Shown here one piece after another: positions 12,340-23,900 of a stretch of 64,000 nt of DNA (position 1 is its first letter; the number at the start of each line of letters is the position of its first letter). A program made the translations under genes and the position numbers. Below the pieces are notes generated by a model that did not search any database, was not told the DNA's origin, and saw only the letters and a list, made by a program, of their open reading frames with translations. This stretch comes from Eutreptiella sp. 'Long Island Sound 2002' (taxonomy: Eukaryota; Euglenozoa; Euglenophyceae; Eutreptiales; Eutreptiaceae), in assembly GCA_964036045.1 (NCBI GenBank), contig OZ038390.1, forward strand, positions 1,796,045 to 1,860,044. Reading direction: 5' to 3'.

Positions 12340-12415
12340 TACGACGATAGGAGGATTCGAACCTCCGCTATAGGCAGACGAGTCTATGTCGCTGACCACT
12401 GGTCCACTCCAGGCC
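12340..12415 (-). other. tRNA-like segment (degenerate) in the PLE 3' region
   Basis: On the minus strand, gaccagtggtcagc (D-arm-like) is followed by a perfect T-arm: ggagg, loop ttcgaat, cctcc. The anticodon stem has a mismatch and no acceptor stem can be paired. It lies between the ORF2 stop and the 3' pseudo-LTR, in the sense orientation of the element. Confidence 0.35.
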
Positions 12416-12499
12416 TCTTACATGTCTGTGGCACGAACATGCACATTCATGGGTTACACACACATTGTCTCCCAAGGGGGGCAGTCATGGTTGCTGGGT

Positions 12500-15400
12500 T
12501 TAACTTTGGCGGCGTGGAGGTGGAGGATTTCCCAGTCTCCGCACCAGAAGCCTGTGGTTCCGTCTGGTGACAGGGATGGGTCCAGGTGCCAACTGCTGTA
12601 GCTGTCCCCCGCCCAGTGTGCGTGACGCCGCAGCCACGCGGCGCACAAGGTGAGGTGGCAGCAGTGTGGCATGGGGAGGAGGTGGCGAACCGTGTACAGG
12701 TAGCGGGTTGTGGCTGTATGGTCGTTGGGGCTGGTAGACAGGCCCCGCGTGACCGCCGAGTGTGCCGCCCTGGTGACCTGTGGCAGTGCATACCCGCTGA
12801 GAAGCGCTATCTGTAACCAAGCAGAGAGGGACAGCAGCTCCCCCGCCCACGTCGTGGCCCAAGGGCGTGCATTGCTCAAAGCGCCCGTCATGATACCCGG
12901 CAGGTAAGCAGGATAGGCGCTTGCAGGGGACAGGAGGGGGGGTGCACTCTTCAGACTCCAAGTTGATGAGCGCGCTGGGGTGTAGGTAAGCTAGTCCTTT
13001 ACCCGTTTTCCCCCGAATCATGTCAAAGCCGAGGGCTGTGGTGGCCGCTGAGTGGCAGTGATGTTTGCAGGGGTCCCCTGGCCCCGACATACACTCACAG
13101 AGCACATCCAGGTTCCATGCCTCGCCCAGCAGGTTACACACTGTAGAGACGATGGGGTGGGAGGCGGTGTCTGGGTAGGTGGTGGCAATCAGGATGTTGT
13201 CTCTAAATTGACATAGGGCGGTTAAACCCTGCGGGGACTCCCAGTAGGGGAACCCTGCCTCGGAAACAGTGAGGGAGCCCAGGCGGCGCAGGAGGTGGCG
13301 ATTTGAATAAACCTGCCATAGGCTGTGCAGATCGGCTGCCTGGGCTGAAAAAGAACCGCCCATTGGAATGCAACCGTGGCGGCACCATGACCCTCCCACT
13401 GCTCTGATGAAGTTATTGCAGTGCATCTCAAACGTGATTGTGTCTGACATTTGGGCATGGGTGATGTACCAGAATTTCGTTGCCTTTGCACGTCCCGCTC
13501 GGTCGAGCATTTTGGAGTCCTTGTGAACGGACCACTCAATATCTGTCATGCGCCACTTGCGGCGTTTGGCGAGCCACTTGCTGGCTGCCGTCAGGTGGGA
13601 TTCGATGTCCGTGGGGCATATATTATTGAATTGGTCCTTGCAATCCACCTCACTGATGAACCGGGCGTTTATGGTGTCTAACCAGTGGAACCATTGGCTG
13701 ACTTCCGAGATGCTCTGAGCTAGAAAACAGCAGGGGACTTCTTGACACAGGAGTCGGAGGAAGGCTGTGTTGGCGCGTGCGGCGATGCGCAGCGATTTTT
13801 TGGGTAGCAGGGGTTGGGGGAGGGAGGTAATGCCGCGCCAGAGCCACTTACCCTTAGCCAGTGATTTGAATTTGCCCAGGAGATAGAGGAGGGGAAGCTG
13901 ACCGGCTGTGTTGCGGTCCCAGCCTCTGGCGTCGAGCTCTGCAGAGACGAAAGCCATGGCTTGGGGCAACGTTTTAGGGGACGGGGTGTAGCCTTCGCTC
14001 TTCAGGAACTGTTGGATGATGCCCCATACCCAGTGGCGGCAGAACGCCCATAGGACTCCCACCCCCTTGTCGACAATGCGGACATAGTGGGACTGACAGA
14101 CCGACTTGGCAAATTTCCTGACTTGTGTAAGCTTGTGGCCCGTCTCGGGCCACAGGGAGTCTGGGAGCATCAGTTCGAGGAGTGGAAGACTTGCACCGAT
14201 TTGATCTGCCATCTTTTTCAGGTCAGAGAGGAGTTGGGAGCGGACGGAGGAGCCTCTGAGGGGTAGGGGGTCGTTGGGTCGGGCATAGGTGTCTGAGGTA
14301 GGTACCCACAGTGGTGTGTACGCTATGTGTCCATCGATGACTGTGGAGACCCCCGGGAATTTTGGTGCTGTGAGACACTTGCATGGGGGTTGGTCGCCTA
14401 ACTTATCGAATCGCCGAGCGTGTTGCTCAAAAACGCGGCGGACGTTTACAGGGCTACTGCGGACGACTCGTATGGCCTTAGCCAGGGCTTGTTTTTCCCA
14501 TGCGGGGCTGGCAACAGAAGCAATCATTTTTCTGGTGACTCTGTGAATAGCACTTTTCTGAGATGGCTGCAGATTCGGGACGATGATACTGCCTACCGAG
14601 TACAGTGGTACACTCATCTGCGAGGCTAGACTGTGAAGGTCCTGCTGCAGAAATTTAAGTCGTGGGAAATCCTTTATCTGTCGGGCCTCTTTCATGCTGT
14701 GCAGCACTTGCAGGACTCGTTGGTTCAGCCATCCTCGTGGTCCCGACCCTTGCCCCTCGGTGCTAATGCCTGGCGCAACATCGTTGCAGGCCCATTTTTT
14801 TAACACAAACCACCAGTGTCGCTCCCTGACGCTGGCGTACCACTCGTCACTCATGAATTGCAGGGGGATGATCCCCCAGTGGGCACTGTCCGTTTGCAAC
14901 ATTAGTCGGTGGAGTGTAGAGCAATCTTGCAAACTCGACGCGTCTGTTTGGTGTTTCCGGAGACGAACGATCAGTGCTTTGCTTGTGACGCCCACATACA
15001 CAAGGTGGAGATATATATGGAATACTAAGTATACTGCGTACTGGGGGGGTGTTACATGAGTGTACCAGACGTGGACGTGGCTCAACCTGCGAGCCATCCT
15101 GAGCGCTGCATGCGTGTTGTACGGAAGGTAGGATATCCTTAGTTGGTGGAGTGCTGCCCATCTACCTAGATTTTTATCCGAGAGGGCTCGTGACATCTGG
15201 ATACATAAAGCTCTGAGGACAATGGCGCTCTGAGGTGGGGGTTGGTGGACCAAGAGGCTCGATCCTTCATGCGACAACAACAGGTGCAGACGGTGTATTT
15301 GGATGCTGTCACACGCATCCAGGGCACTGGACGAGGTCATGAGGTGAATAGGCTGTGAAGTGCTGAACCAACCCATAGTGGACATTTGGGGGAAGTGGTA

Positions 15401-16138
15401 TTGCACTGCTGGGACCTCAGATGCTGGGGCCCAAATCCACAGGTGTTGCAGGGGGTCAGGGAGGGGGGAGGGCAGAGGGAGTACGGGGCTGCATTCGTCC
15501 CAAGATGTTAGGACGTGGGGGGGGGAGGAGGAGTGTATCAGGCGTGTCGCTGGATTGTCCCATTGGATGTGACATGCTGTAAGCCACCCGTGTGGTGTGG
15601 ACCATCCACTGACCGCGGACAGGGTGTGGCATACTCTGCGGAAAACCCACCCAGGCACCTTGGAACACTGTATATCTCTGAATGGTTGTGCCTGCAGGGG
15701 GGGCGGAGGCGAAGCATGTGCCCACTGTCCGGCTACGTTGTCGGTGTGTCGTTTGTCACATAAGGCACGCTCACTGCTTTGGGAGTCACAATGGGACAGG
15801 GCGTTGATACGGTTACGTGTGTTGCGGATCGGATCACCGGTGTGTGTCATATCCATCGGATAATATGTGTGGGTGTCCAGTTGGGAGACGAACTCTGATG
15901 TTTGCTGGACTATGTAAGTGGCAAGACCCATTTTTTGCCGTATCCACTGGAGGGAGAGCATGGTGCTGACCAGACTGTCTACGGGGGGCCCCTCGCTGCA
16001 TGTCTGCGGGGGTGAGGACGCCCGAAACAGAATATGATCTCCCCCCTCCCCTACCGATTTAAATTGGTGAATAGGCGCACTGGAACTCGGGATGTTGTCA
16101 GCACTGCAGAGATGCCACGCTTCTTCTCTGGGGACCAC
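12500..16138 (-). CDS. PLE ORF2: GIY-YIG endonuclease-reverse transcriptase
   Basis: 1212 codons, uninterrupted. Residues ~365-450 form a GIY-YIG nuclease (AVYLVFHIYLHLVYVG, then R..KH). A CxC motif (PPCKCL) lies at ~586. The RT begins with the PLE/telomerase-type VDKG motif (~690). Motif A is ISEVDCKDQFNNI (~830), motif B CIPMGGSFSAQA (~930) and motif C QFRDNILIA (~980). The protein would nick target DNA and prime reverse transcription of the element RNA. Motif C reads RDN rather than the usual [YF]xDD, so catalysis rests on the motif A Asp and a single motif C Asp. ORF2 overlaps the end of ORF1 by 88 bp in another frame, so translation may need a frameshift or reinitiation. The first ~350 residues have no recognised domain. 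Confidence 0.85.
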   Translation of the reverse strand: MVPREEAWHLCSADNIPSSSAPIHQFKSVGEGGDHILFRASSPPQTCSEGPPVDSLVSTMLSLQWIRQKMGLATYIVQQTSEFVSQLDTHTYYPMDMTHTGDPIRNTRNRINALSHCDSQSSERALCDKRHTDNVAGQWAHASPPPPLQAQPFRDIQCSKVPGWVFRRVCHTLSAVSGWSTPHGWLTACHIQWDNPATRLIHSSSPPHVLTSWDECSPVLPLPSPLPDPLQHLWIWAPASEVPAVQYHFPQMSTMGWFSTSQPIHLMTSSSALDACDSIQIHRLHLLLSHEGSSLLVHQPPPQSAIVLRALCIQMSRALSDKNLGRWAALHQLRISYLPYNTHAALRMARRLSHVHVWYTHVTPPQYAVYLVFHIYLHLVYVGVTSKALIVRLRKHQTDASSLQDCSTLHRLMLQTDSAHWGIIPLQFMSDEWYASVRERHWWFVLKKWACNDVAPGISTEGQGSGPRGWLNQRVLQVLHSMKEARQIKDFPRLKFLQQDLHSLASQMSVPLYSVGSIIVPNLQPSQKSAIHRVTRKMIASVASPAWEKQALAKAIRVVRSSPVNVRRVFEQHARRFDKLGDQPPCKCLTAPKFPGVSTVIDGHIAYTPLWVPTSDTYARPNDPLPLRGSSVRSQLLSDLKKMADQIGASLPLLELMLPDSLWPETGHKLTQVRKFAKSVCQSHYVRIVDKGVGVLWAFCRHWVWGIIQQFLKSEGYTPSPKTLPQAMAFVSAELDARGWDRNTAGQLPLLYLLGKFKSLAKGKWLWRGITSLPQPLLPKKSLRIAARANTAFLRLLCQEVPCCFLAQSISEVSQWFHWLDTINARFISEVDCKDQFNNICPTDIESHLTAASKWLAKRRKWRMTDIEWSVHKDSKMLDRAGRAKATKFWYITHAQMSDTITFEMHCNNFIRAVGGSWCRHGCIPMGGSFSAQAADLHSLWQVYSNRHLLRRLGSLTVSEAGFPYWESPQGLTALCQFRDNILIATTYPDTASHPIVSTVCNLLGEAWNLDVLCECMSGPGDPCKHHCHSAATTALGFDMIRGKTGKGLAYLHPSALINLESEECTPPPVPCKRLSCLPAGYHDGRFEQCTPLGHDVGGGAAVPLCLVTDSASQRVCTATGHQGGTLGGHAGPVYQPQRPYSHNPLPVHGSPPPPHATLLPPHLVRRVAAASRTLGGGQLQQLAPGPIPVTRRNHRLLVRRLGNPPPPRRQS

Positions 16139-17457
16139 GCATCACGGGCCAGGGTCTCCACCGTGCTCTTCATTTCACCCTGGAGATGCTTCGACGACCA
16201 CTGCTGCAACCTGGAGTCCATATGGGCTGTCCATTCGCTGAACAGCAGGTCAAGGGCGTCGTCTGACCACTGAGAGCTTTCTGTAGGTTTCAGCGCCAGC
16301 CACGGCGCACTCGGAGGTGAGACCCCACCAAACGCAGCTGCCCCTGCTTGCATACGGGAGGCTGGCGTGGCGAACACCGAAGACGAGGAGCTTGCACCGC
16401 CGGCGCCAGACGGAGTGTGGGCACACTTTGCCGCTCTTTCCTTCGCCGTTTGCCCTGGGCTACCGATCTCCTGTGACTCTGAAGCCATGCGTGGTGCGCC
16501 CGTGAGCCGAGCCGTTGACATTGGTGTGTCGTCGTCAGCTGGTTTGAAACCCGCATGTTCCATTCTCATGACATAGTCGTTGAACGAATCCGCTGGAAGA
16601 GATGCCGAGGCCTGTTGCTCAGTTGGGAGGAAACGCGTGTTGACGAATTCATCGAAGGTCGATGTTGCTACCGCTGTAGCTGCCTGTCGTTGCGTTGGGG
16701 TGAATTTTTCTTCCACGAATGCATCAAAGCTGGAACGGGCGACGAATTTATTGTTGACCGAGGACTGCCAGGACTCCAAAACTGTCAAGCGGCCCTCTGT
16801 AGCTGACTTCCAGGTCATCAAACTGGACATCTGTCCCTCCAATGTGGACACTTTTCCTGACAAGGCATTGCAGTCTGTGACGGATTTTTGTAGGGCATCC
16901 ACGCGATCCGTCAGACCCGCAATAGCTGTAGCATTTTCTTTTGCCTGGATTGGAGCTCGGCGCATGCAGGATTGATGGGAGTGGCCTTTAATGGAGCACC
17001 AGAGGCAGACATCCTGCAGATCGTCGGCATCGGAGGCGTCAGGCAGGATGATTGGGGGACCGGCGGCTGTGCAATCCATTGTGGGGTGTTCCCCTTTGAC
17101 TCCGCAGCGCAGGCACCACGAGATTGCTGATCGCTTGGGACCGGTGGGCCAGTAGGTGGTTGTGGGGTTGCGGGCCGTATGTTTGCCTGATTCGTATCTG
17201 GGGCATCCTTTTTTCCAGTGGTCTGGCGAACCACACAGGGTGCACTGGCGATCCTTCAGTCGCTGCGCGGCTACCGGACACTCATCTCCCCAGTGGTTTG
17301 CATCGGCGCCATCGATCAGCTCACAGGTCCAGCACTTTGACGGTGGCGGGCCGCAGCCTCCTCGTTCCGAGCGATTGCCGGTGCTAGCTTCTGGACAGGC
17401 AGAGGCATGGTGCCCGCCTTTGTGACATCGGCGGCAGATAATAGGGGGGTCGGCCAT
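16051..17457 (-). CDS. PLE ORF1: Gag-like protein with five CCHC/CCHC-like zinc knuckles
   Basis: 468 codons from the ATG at 17457 (an upstream in-frame extension to 17619 exists, but the Met before DPPIICRRC is the natural start). The N-terminal third carries five knuckles: CRRCHKGGHHASAC, a spaced CWTC...H...C, CTLCGSPDHWKKGC, CLRCGVKGEHPTMDC and CLWCSIKGHSHQSC. A coiled-coil-like middle follows (ALQKSVTD, VSTLEGQMSSL), then a Ser/Ala-rich part and a tail with WTAHMDSRLQQW. By analogy it would bind element RNA and form RNPs. Canonical PLEs encode a single protein, so an upstream Gag-like ORF is notable. Confidence 0.75.
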   Translation of the reverse strand: MADPPIICRRCHKGGHHASACPEASTGNRSERGGCGPPPSKCWTCELIDGADANHWGDECPVAAQRLKDRQCTLCGSPDHWKKGCPRYESGKHTARNPTTTYWPTGPKRSAISWCLRCGVKGEHPTMDCTAAGPPIILPDASDADDLQDVCLWCSIKGHSHQSCMRRAPIQAKENATAIAGLTDRVDALQKSVTDCNALSGKVSTLEGQMSSLMTWKSATEGRLTVLESWQSSVNNKFVARSSFDAFVEEKFTPTQRQAATAVATSTFDEFVNTRFLPTEQQASASLPADSFNDYVMRMEHAGFKPADDDTPMSTARLTGAPRMASESQEIGSPGQTAKERAAKCAHTPSGAGGASSSSSVFATPASRMQAGAAAFGGVSPPSAPWLALKPTESSQWSDDALDLLFSEWTAHMDSRLQQWSSKHLQGEMKSTVETLARDAWSPEKKRGISAVLTTSRVPVRLFTNLNR

Positions 17458-17582
17458 GAGAGGGTCGGAGGATACAGACACGAGATTAGTAGAGTAGAGT
17501 AGACGAAGCAGCGCCAAGCGTGGAGATGTCTTCAACAAAACGCAAACTGCCGAACGGACACTGGGGAGCGTGCCAACAGCAG

Positions 17583-18130
<548 letters not shown>

Positions 18131-19589
18131 GTGCCCAATGCACGCCCCATACCCAGCCATGCACAGCATACACTTGCTGCACACCCCACGCCTCCCATAC
18201 CTGCGCACCAACATCCCATGCACAATCCATAAACGTCCCAGCACTCCCCAAAGGCAACGACACCCCATACACCTCCTCCTTGCAGCAGAATGACCACATT
18301 CGGGTCTCCTTCATCTTAGTTTGGGACGTCCTAGTTGGGCCGTCTAAGTTCATCCATCATGTTGATGAGGCGATGGGATGCCCGTAGTGGCGTGCTTGCG
18401 GCAGCCTTGGCCAAACCACCAACTCAAAATACGGCCTGAAGGAATTCCATCCCCGATCCCCGCCCAGTGCCCGCCAAGCAAACACGTGAGACCGCTGGGA
18501 ACCACAAACCAGTAGAGGTACAGCAAATGACTCCCCAGAAACTGAGGGCTCACGTGCTGTGACCAAAATGAATAACAGCTCCGGAGGCACACCCCTCAAA
18601 CACGCTTACACACGGCTAACCCTCCAAACTTCCCTTCCCCTTCCCGTTGGCCCCGGTCAGGGAAAATGACGGTCAGACGGTGGGTCCCGTGCTCAGGCAA
18701 AGCCGTGCCCGGGCCCTGTGACTCTGGAACTCTGAGTACGGCTGTGGCTACGGCTCCAAATCGCATCGACGCAAATGGAGTTGGGGTGCACTCCGGGTTA
18801 GTCATAATCCGACGATGGTCGTCACCCTGCGGCCTCACACCGGCGATCTCTGTTCGTATGTCCGGCACAAATCTCCGGGTTAGACAAAGCTATGTTTGCA
18901 CAATGCAGGAGGGGGCTCCTCTATCCCCCGTCCCCCAGCGTTGAGTTGGTTAACAAAAACATGATCTTGGGCCTTTCAGAACAAGGTGATGCCAATGACC
19001 ATCCCCGTTGCTGCTCCGATGGCGAAGATTCGGATAAATTGTGTGCGCGTTATGACGGGGAAATGTGCTTTCTTGTTATTCGGCGGATGGCCCCCGCGGG
19101 TTTTCTGCAGATGTCCCTGGCGAAGGATGGGGCAGCAGCTGCTGCCCAACAGCGCTGGAACGTTTGCGTTTGGTTGGACAGCGTCGGAGAAGCGAAAAAA
19201 CTTTGCAAAAGCAGTGCAAGTTTCGACGTGATGGAGTAAATGAAGAAATGGACAGGGGCAGAAAAGAAAGAGACCGTGGGGATACAAGACACAACAGGCC
19301 ATTCCAACGCAGTCACAAGAGCCGCGGAAGCTTTGCATCTCCGATTGCTGCTTCACTTAAAAACAAGGGCGTCGGTGGGCCGCAGCGCGTGCGGTAGCGG
19401 GGGGGGGGGGGGGGCAAAGGAAATGTGCGGGCAGTGAAACAAAACTTGCGAACCACGCACGTGGGTCCGTGAGACTGCCAGCTGGTCATCAGGGTGGGCA
19501 ACGGGGACGTGATCGCTGTTCGTCTCTTTGTCGTAATCACATCCCCCCCTCAAAAAAAAAACCAGCTGCGTCAAGGGGTTTCCGCCCGC
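18131..19589. other. Intergenic region between PLE and TFIP11
   Basis: No confident gene. It holds a G13-14 run at 19401-19414 and the small membrane-protein candidate listed next. The 3' UTR of TFIP11 should begin just below 19590. Confidence 0.5.
18976..19239 (-). CDS. Possible small mitochondrial-type membrane protein (uncertain)
   Basis: One minus-strand frame ends with a hydrophobic segment (RIFAIGAATGMVIGITL). An overlapping frame just upstream looks like an Arg/Ala-rich targeting peptide (FARDICRKPAGAIRR). A frameshift or a short intron would be needed to join them. No family is recognised, and chance is a real alternative. Confidence 0.2.
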   Translation of the reverse strand, partial: LLHHVETCTAFAKFFRFSDAVQPNANVPALLGSSCCPILRQGHLQKTRGGHPPNNKKAHFPVITRTQFIRIFAIGAATGMVIGITLF

Positions 19590-20979
19590 TCATCCCTTTT
19601 TGCGTCTCGCTTCCGCCTTTCTGAGCAACTGGTCCAGGGAGCAAGGCTTCCACTCCGATTCATGTTGCGTGTAAATCACTTTGTTGTCCATGTAGCACGT
19701 CACCTGCCCGAAGCTGTACAAGGGCTTGCCGTCGTGGGCCAGCCCCTTCTTCGGCGCGAACAAGAAGTCATGATGGCCCGCGAACTCCTCGATCTCCTCT
19801 TTGAGGGTGCGCTCCGCGTCCATGTAGCTGTGCCGGCTGATCGCCCGCGCCTGCTCCGCACGGAAGCGCTCGCGACGCAGCTCCTGCATCGCGGCCTGGT
19901 TGATCGCGGAGATGTCGGACGGCGTCTGCTTCGTGTCGGCGTCCCCTTCGAGGGCCGCGTTCATGATGTCAAGGGCCTGGTCCCAGTGCGTCTCGACGCT
20001 GTTCCTGTCCTTGATGGCAGGGGGGATCGCGTCGTGCCACTGCTGGTACCACGCCATGATTCGCTCGTAGTCCGGCTGCGGCTGATGCAGCACCTCCTTC
20101 AACACGAGTTTGAACTTGGGGAAGAACTCCTGCACGACCAACCGCTCCAGCCGGTCGGGGCTCAGCGCCTCGTGCCACAGCATGACGTGCCCCCACTTCG
20201 CGAAGTCCTGCCGGGCCGGGTCGTACTCCATCGACCGCATGTACCCGACGAGCGCCGGCACGATGTAGCGGTCGAGGAACGCCTGCATGTCCTCCTCCAG
20301 GAACACCCCGCACCACGGCGTGATGATGTGCAGCGCGGAGCTGTCGCTGGGCAGCCACTTTGCCTGCCGCAGCACCTCCCCGAGCTTGAAGCGGATGGCC
20401 TTGTAGATCCCCGCGTCCTCCATGCGCCGCTGCAGCAGCGGCAGCCACGGATGCAGCCACACGTGGATGTTCACCGTCGCCGTGCGCGGGTCCCACTGCT
20501 CCACCGCACGCGACAGCCGTTGCACCACCAAGTCCAGCAGGTCCCCGCGGAACCGCGTGGGGAAGAGCGCCCCCCACTCCTCCAGAAGCTCCACCGCAGC
20601 TTTCGCCTCGAGCACATCCCAATGCCCCTGCAACGCCATGCGGATCTTCGGGTAGACCCCCTCGGCGATGAGGTGCCCGTACCATTCCTCGCCCGAAGCC
20701 GCACGATTCAGGAGCTTCCTCCAGCAAAGCAAGGCCTCGGTCGCAAACGCCGGCTGCTCCAGCGGGCGCCAGAAGTGCACCACCTTCTTGAGCAGTTCCA
20801 GGGCAATCGCGACGCTGATTTTGTCGACGTCGTATGAACTGTACGCCTCGCTGAACTTCTGTTGGAGGCTTGCGAAGGTCTTCGCCAAGGAGGTCATGTT
20901 GATCTCGGGCAGGCTCCGCCCGGGCATGAACGCACTGGACTTCAGGGCGTCCACCTTCTCGTAGATTTGTGCCAAGCAC
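19590..20979 (-). CDS. TFIP11: TFIP11 exon 2 (GCFC domain exon)
   Basis: The acceptor is ttcggttgcag|GTGCTTGG. 1390 nt to the stop at 19590, ending in a basic AEARRKKG tail. It is GC-rich relative to exon 1. Confidence 0.93.
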
Positions 20980-23900
20980 CTGCAACCGAAGGCCAGGACA
21001 AGCCCGAAGAGGGACGCGTAGAAAAATGATGCGGGACGGGGTCGGACAAAAAGTGACAGACACTACAACCAGAGCCCCACTAAAATGAGCGCCAAGAACG
21101 GCAAGTGCACATAGACCCAGGCAACAAGGTGGGCAGCGCATTCCGTGGCCGACGCCCCCCCCTCCACCCCTTGGCACAGCACACACAAGACGCCGACCCC
21201 CACCCCCCCTCCTTTCCCAATCCCTGAAAACCCCCAACAACTGCCAGCACACGAGGGTGCAGACAGCATCCCATTGGATGGGGCTTAGCGAGCAAGTGTG
21301 CACACTGCAAACTCAACAGATGATCATGAGGCTGCGCAGGGTGAAACGTGACAAAGGGTAACAGGGATGGTGGTATCAGTCCATGCATACATGTGGTGAC
21401 ACACATTGCACCCTTCGTACCTCGTCGATGAACTTTGTTGTTTCATTGACGGCACAGAAATTTTGCCCCCTGTGCACCCCACCTTTCGTCTACAGCTCAC
21501 ACAAGTAGCATGCTCCCGCGCAGCCACGTGCGCTCGCCCTCCCCTAGGCAATACATTACCTACACCCACACTCGTTCTAGAACCGGGGGTAGGGAGTTGG
21601 ACGCGGGGGGGGCAGGGGTTGACCTAATTAAGGTGACCCTCTTGCTTACCAATTGGCATCCAAAATGTTTTGGAGCCATGCCGGAAATTTTTTCCAATTG
21701 TATAACTGTAGATACAATTCGATTGGATGATACTCTCAATTATTGTCGTTATTTCCTAGTGGGCTGTGGATGGTGGCCGTTATTTCTTGATGGGCTGGTT
21801 GATGGTTGTTGTTATTTCCTAGTAGGTTCCAAATGGTTGTTGCTATTTCTTGGTGGGCTCTGCATAGTTGCTTTTATTTCCGAGTGGGCTCTACATGGTT
21901 GTTGTTATTTCCGGTTGGGGTAAAGAAAAGGGGTGCTCAAAGCTCACCCTTTGATGTGGTTAGACATGCAAGCAACACTGAACCGATGATCTAGGGAGGC
22001 TTCTCTACCGATGATCTATGGAGGCTTCTCTAAAAAAAATTGTTATCCCGTGATGTGGTGTGTTACATGCAAGCAACAAAGAATCAATGACCCATGAGAC
22101 TTGTGGAATAAAAAAAATTGATGGACATGCAAGCAACATTGAACCAACACTTTTGGCAACGCTACAAACTCCGTCCAGCTTGTGCACAGCGCATGGCGGG
22201 AGCGGGTGCGTGTGCGGCTTCTGCCCTGCCATTTCCTTTAATGGCCATGGAGTGGGGGTGGGGGGTGTCCAAGTGCCGCGCCGTGCCATCTAGTTCATAC
22301 CCTTTAGGCGAGTTGAAGTCGGAAAATATGTGTAGCTGTGATGGGCAATGGTGTATTGTGGTTGCATGGGCATTAGGTGTTATTGGTAATAGCAAGAATT
22401 CAGGTTTGAAGAATGTCAAGAATGCTTGTTTGAAGAAGAGCTTCGTCATGATTGGCAGCGTTCTCCCCGCGTGCCACCACCACATCACTTTTTCTTTGAA
22501 GAAGTTTCATGGATGTATTTTTGCGAGCTTTTGAACAAATTTTTGAAAAAAGTCTTTAGATTTAGATATCCCACATAGTGTGGTGAGCTTGGACAACGCT
22601 GTGGTTCAGTGGGTAGTTGCTGTTGTCTTGGGCAACAAAGTGCTTTCTACCGTTCTTCGTCGTTAAGTAGCGGGGCTATTGTAGGGCATTGGCCTAAGAG
22701 GGCGCTAGCACCATAACACAGTACAAGACTTACAAGGGCATTCCTGCCTTATCCGGGTGATATGCGCCGCACCAATCCCCCACCGGTGACACGGAGGATT
22801 AGGACTATTTCGTCTACGCACACCCATTGAGGAGCATTCACCACTTGCAACTAACTGCCTACGCTTGGGAAACGTAGTTTGCAATTTACTCCATCACATA
22901 CAACTACCAAGGACTCCCTCCCTCCCTCCCTCCTCCGTAGCCGGGCCCCTTGCAACCAATGCAATGTGGTCAAAACATTGAAGGTGCGGAGACATGGGTT
23001 ATCATCTTTTCCTTTGCTTGGTAGACACTTGAGAGCTTGAGAACAACTTGAGGGAGACTGGAAACGAATTGCGTTACACAATGAGACGGTGGGGGATGTT
23101 TTGGCAAAATGCCATCTCAAGTGCCTACGACGCCTTGCAACCGTGGGCACCAATTTCCGAGTTCTAATGTGCCTTTACGGCACGACGACGTAACAATTCG
23201 ATGCCCTTCTTGGTTGCGAAAGACCGACTCCTTTTGAAAAATCTTCGGTGCCTTCACTTTTGTCACGTGCAAGAACAGGGTAGACGGGTGGCACTTTTTG
23301 CGACCGAACCTTTTGTGGCGTGGTACCCTTGTGACGAATTTGAGCCGCGTCACAAACGCAACCACAACGCGCAAGACTTCTTACGAAATCCACATATACT
23401 CGAGGTTCCCCTCACAAGTGCATGTCCAACCTCTATGCGGTCCGGCAACTCGTTCCTTTTTTGCACACACACACACACACACACACCTTGCCAAATCCTC
23501 AAGTTGAGAGATGATGTCAGAAGACATAGTTTGACTCTGCTCAAATTTGTTGTGTTCTCGCTCTAACTTTGAAAGCTTGGCTTGCTCCTGCTTCAACTTC
23601 GCATCCAATGCTTGAATATCAAACTCCGTCATCTTAACCAAGAGGTGCACATTGTGCCGGAGCTCCTTTAATGAGCCGTCGATTTGAGGTTGTGCCACCC
23701 CAATGGATTCCAACCCTTCGAGCAACTGAACTTGGGGTCCTCGCATGTCGATAATCTTTTCCCTCTTTTCTTTCCCAACGATTTCCTCGATATCTTTTGC
23801 TTTTGAAGGCTTCAAGGATGTCGACTTTCTCCATCCACCCCGACGCCTACTCACCTTTGCACCACTCGCGCCGCCGAGGATCTTCGGGCCAAAATGTTCT

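Noticed and set aside
19494-20837. 447-codon plus-strand ORF opposite TFIP11
   Set aside because: A GC-rich shadow of TFIP11 exon 2. The minus-strand frame matches a known family throughout.
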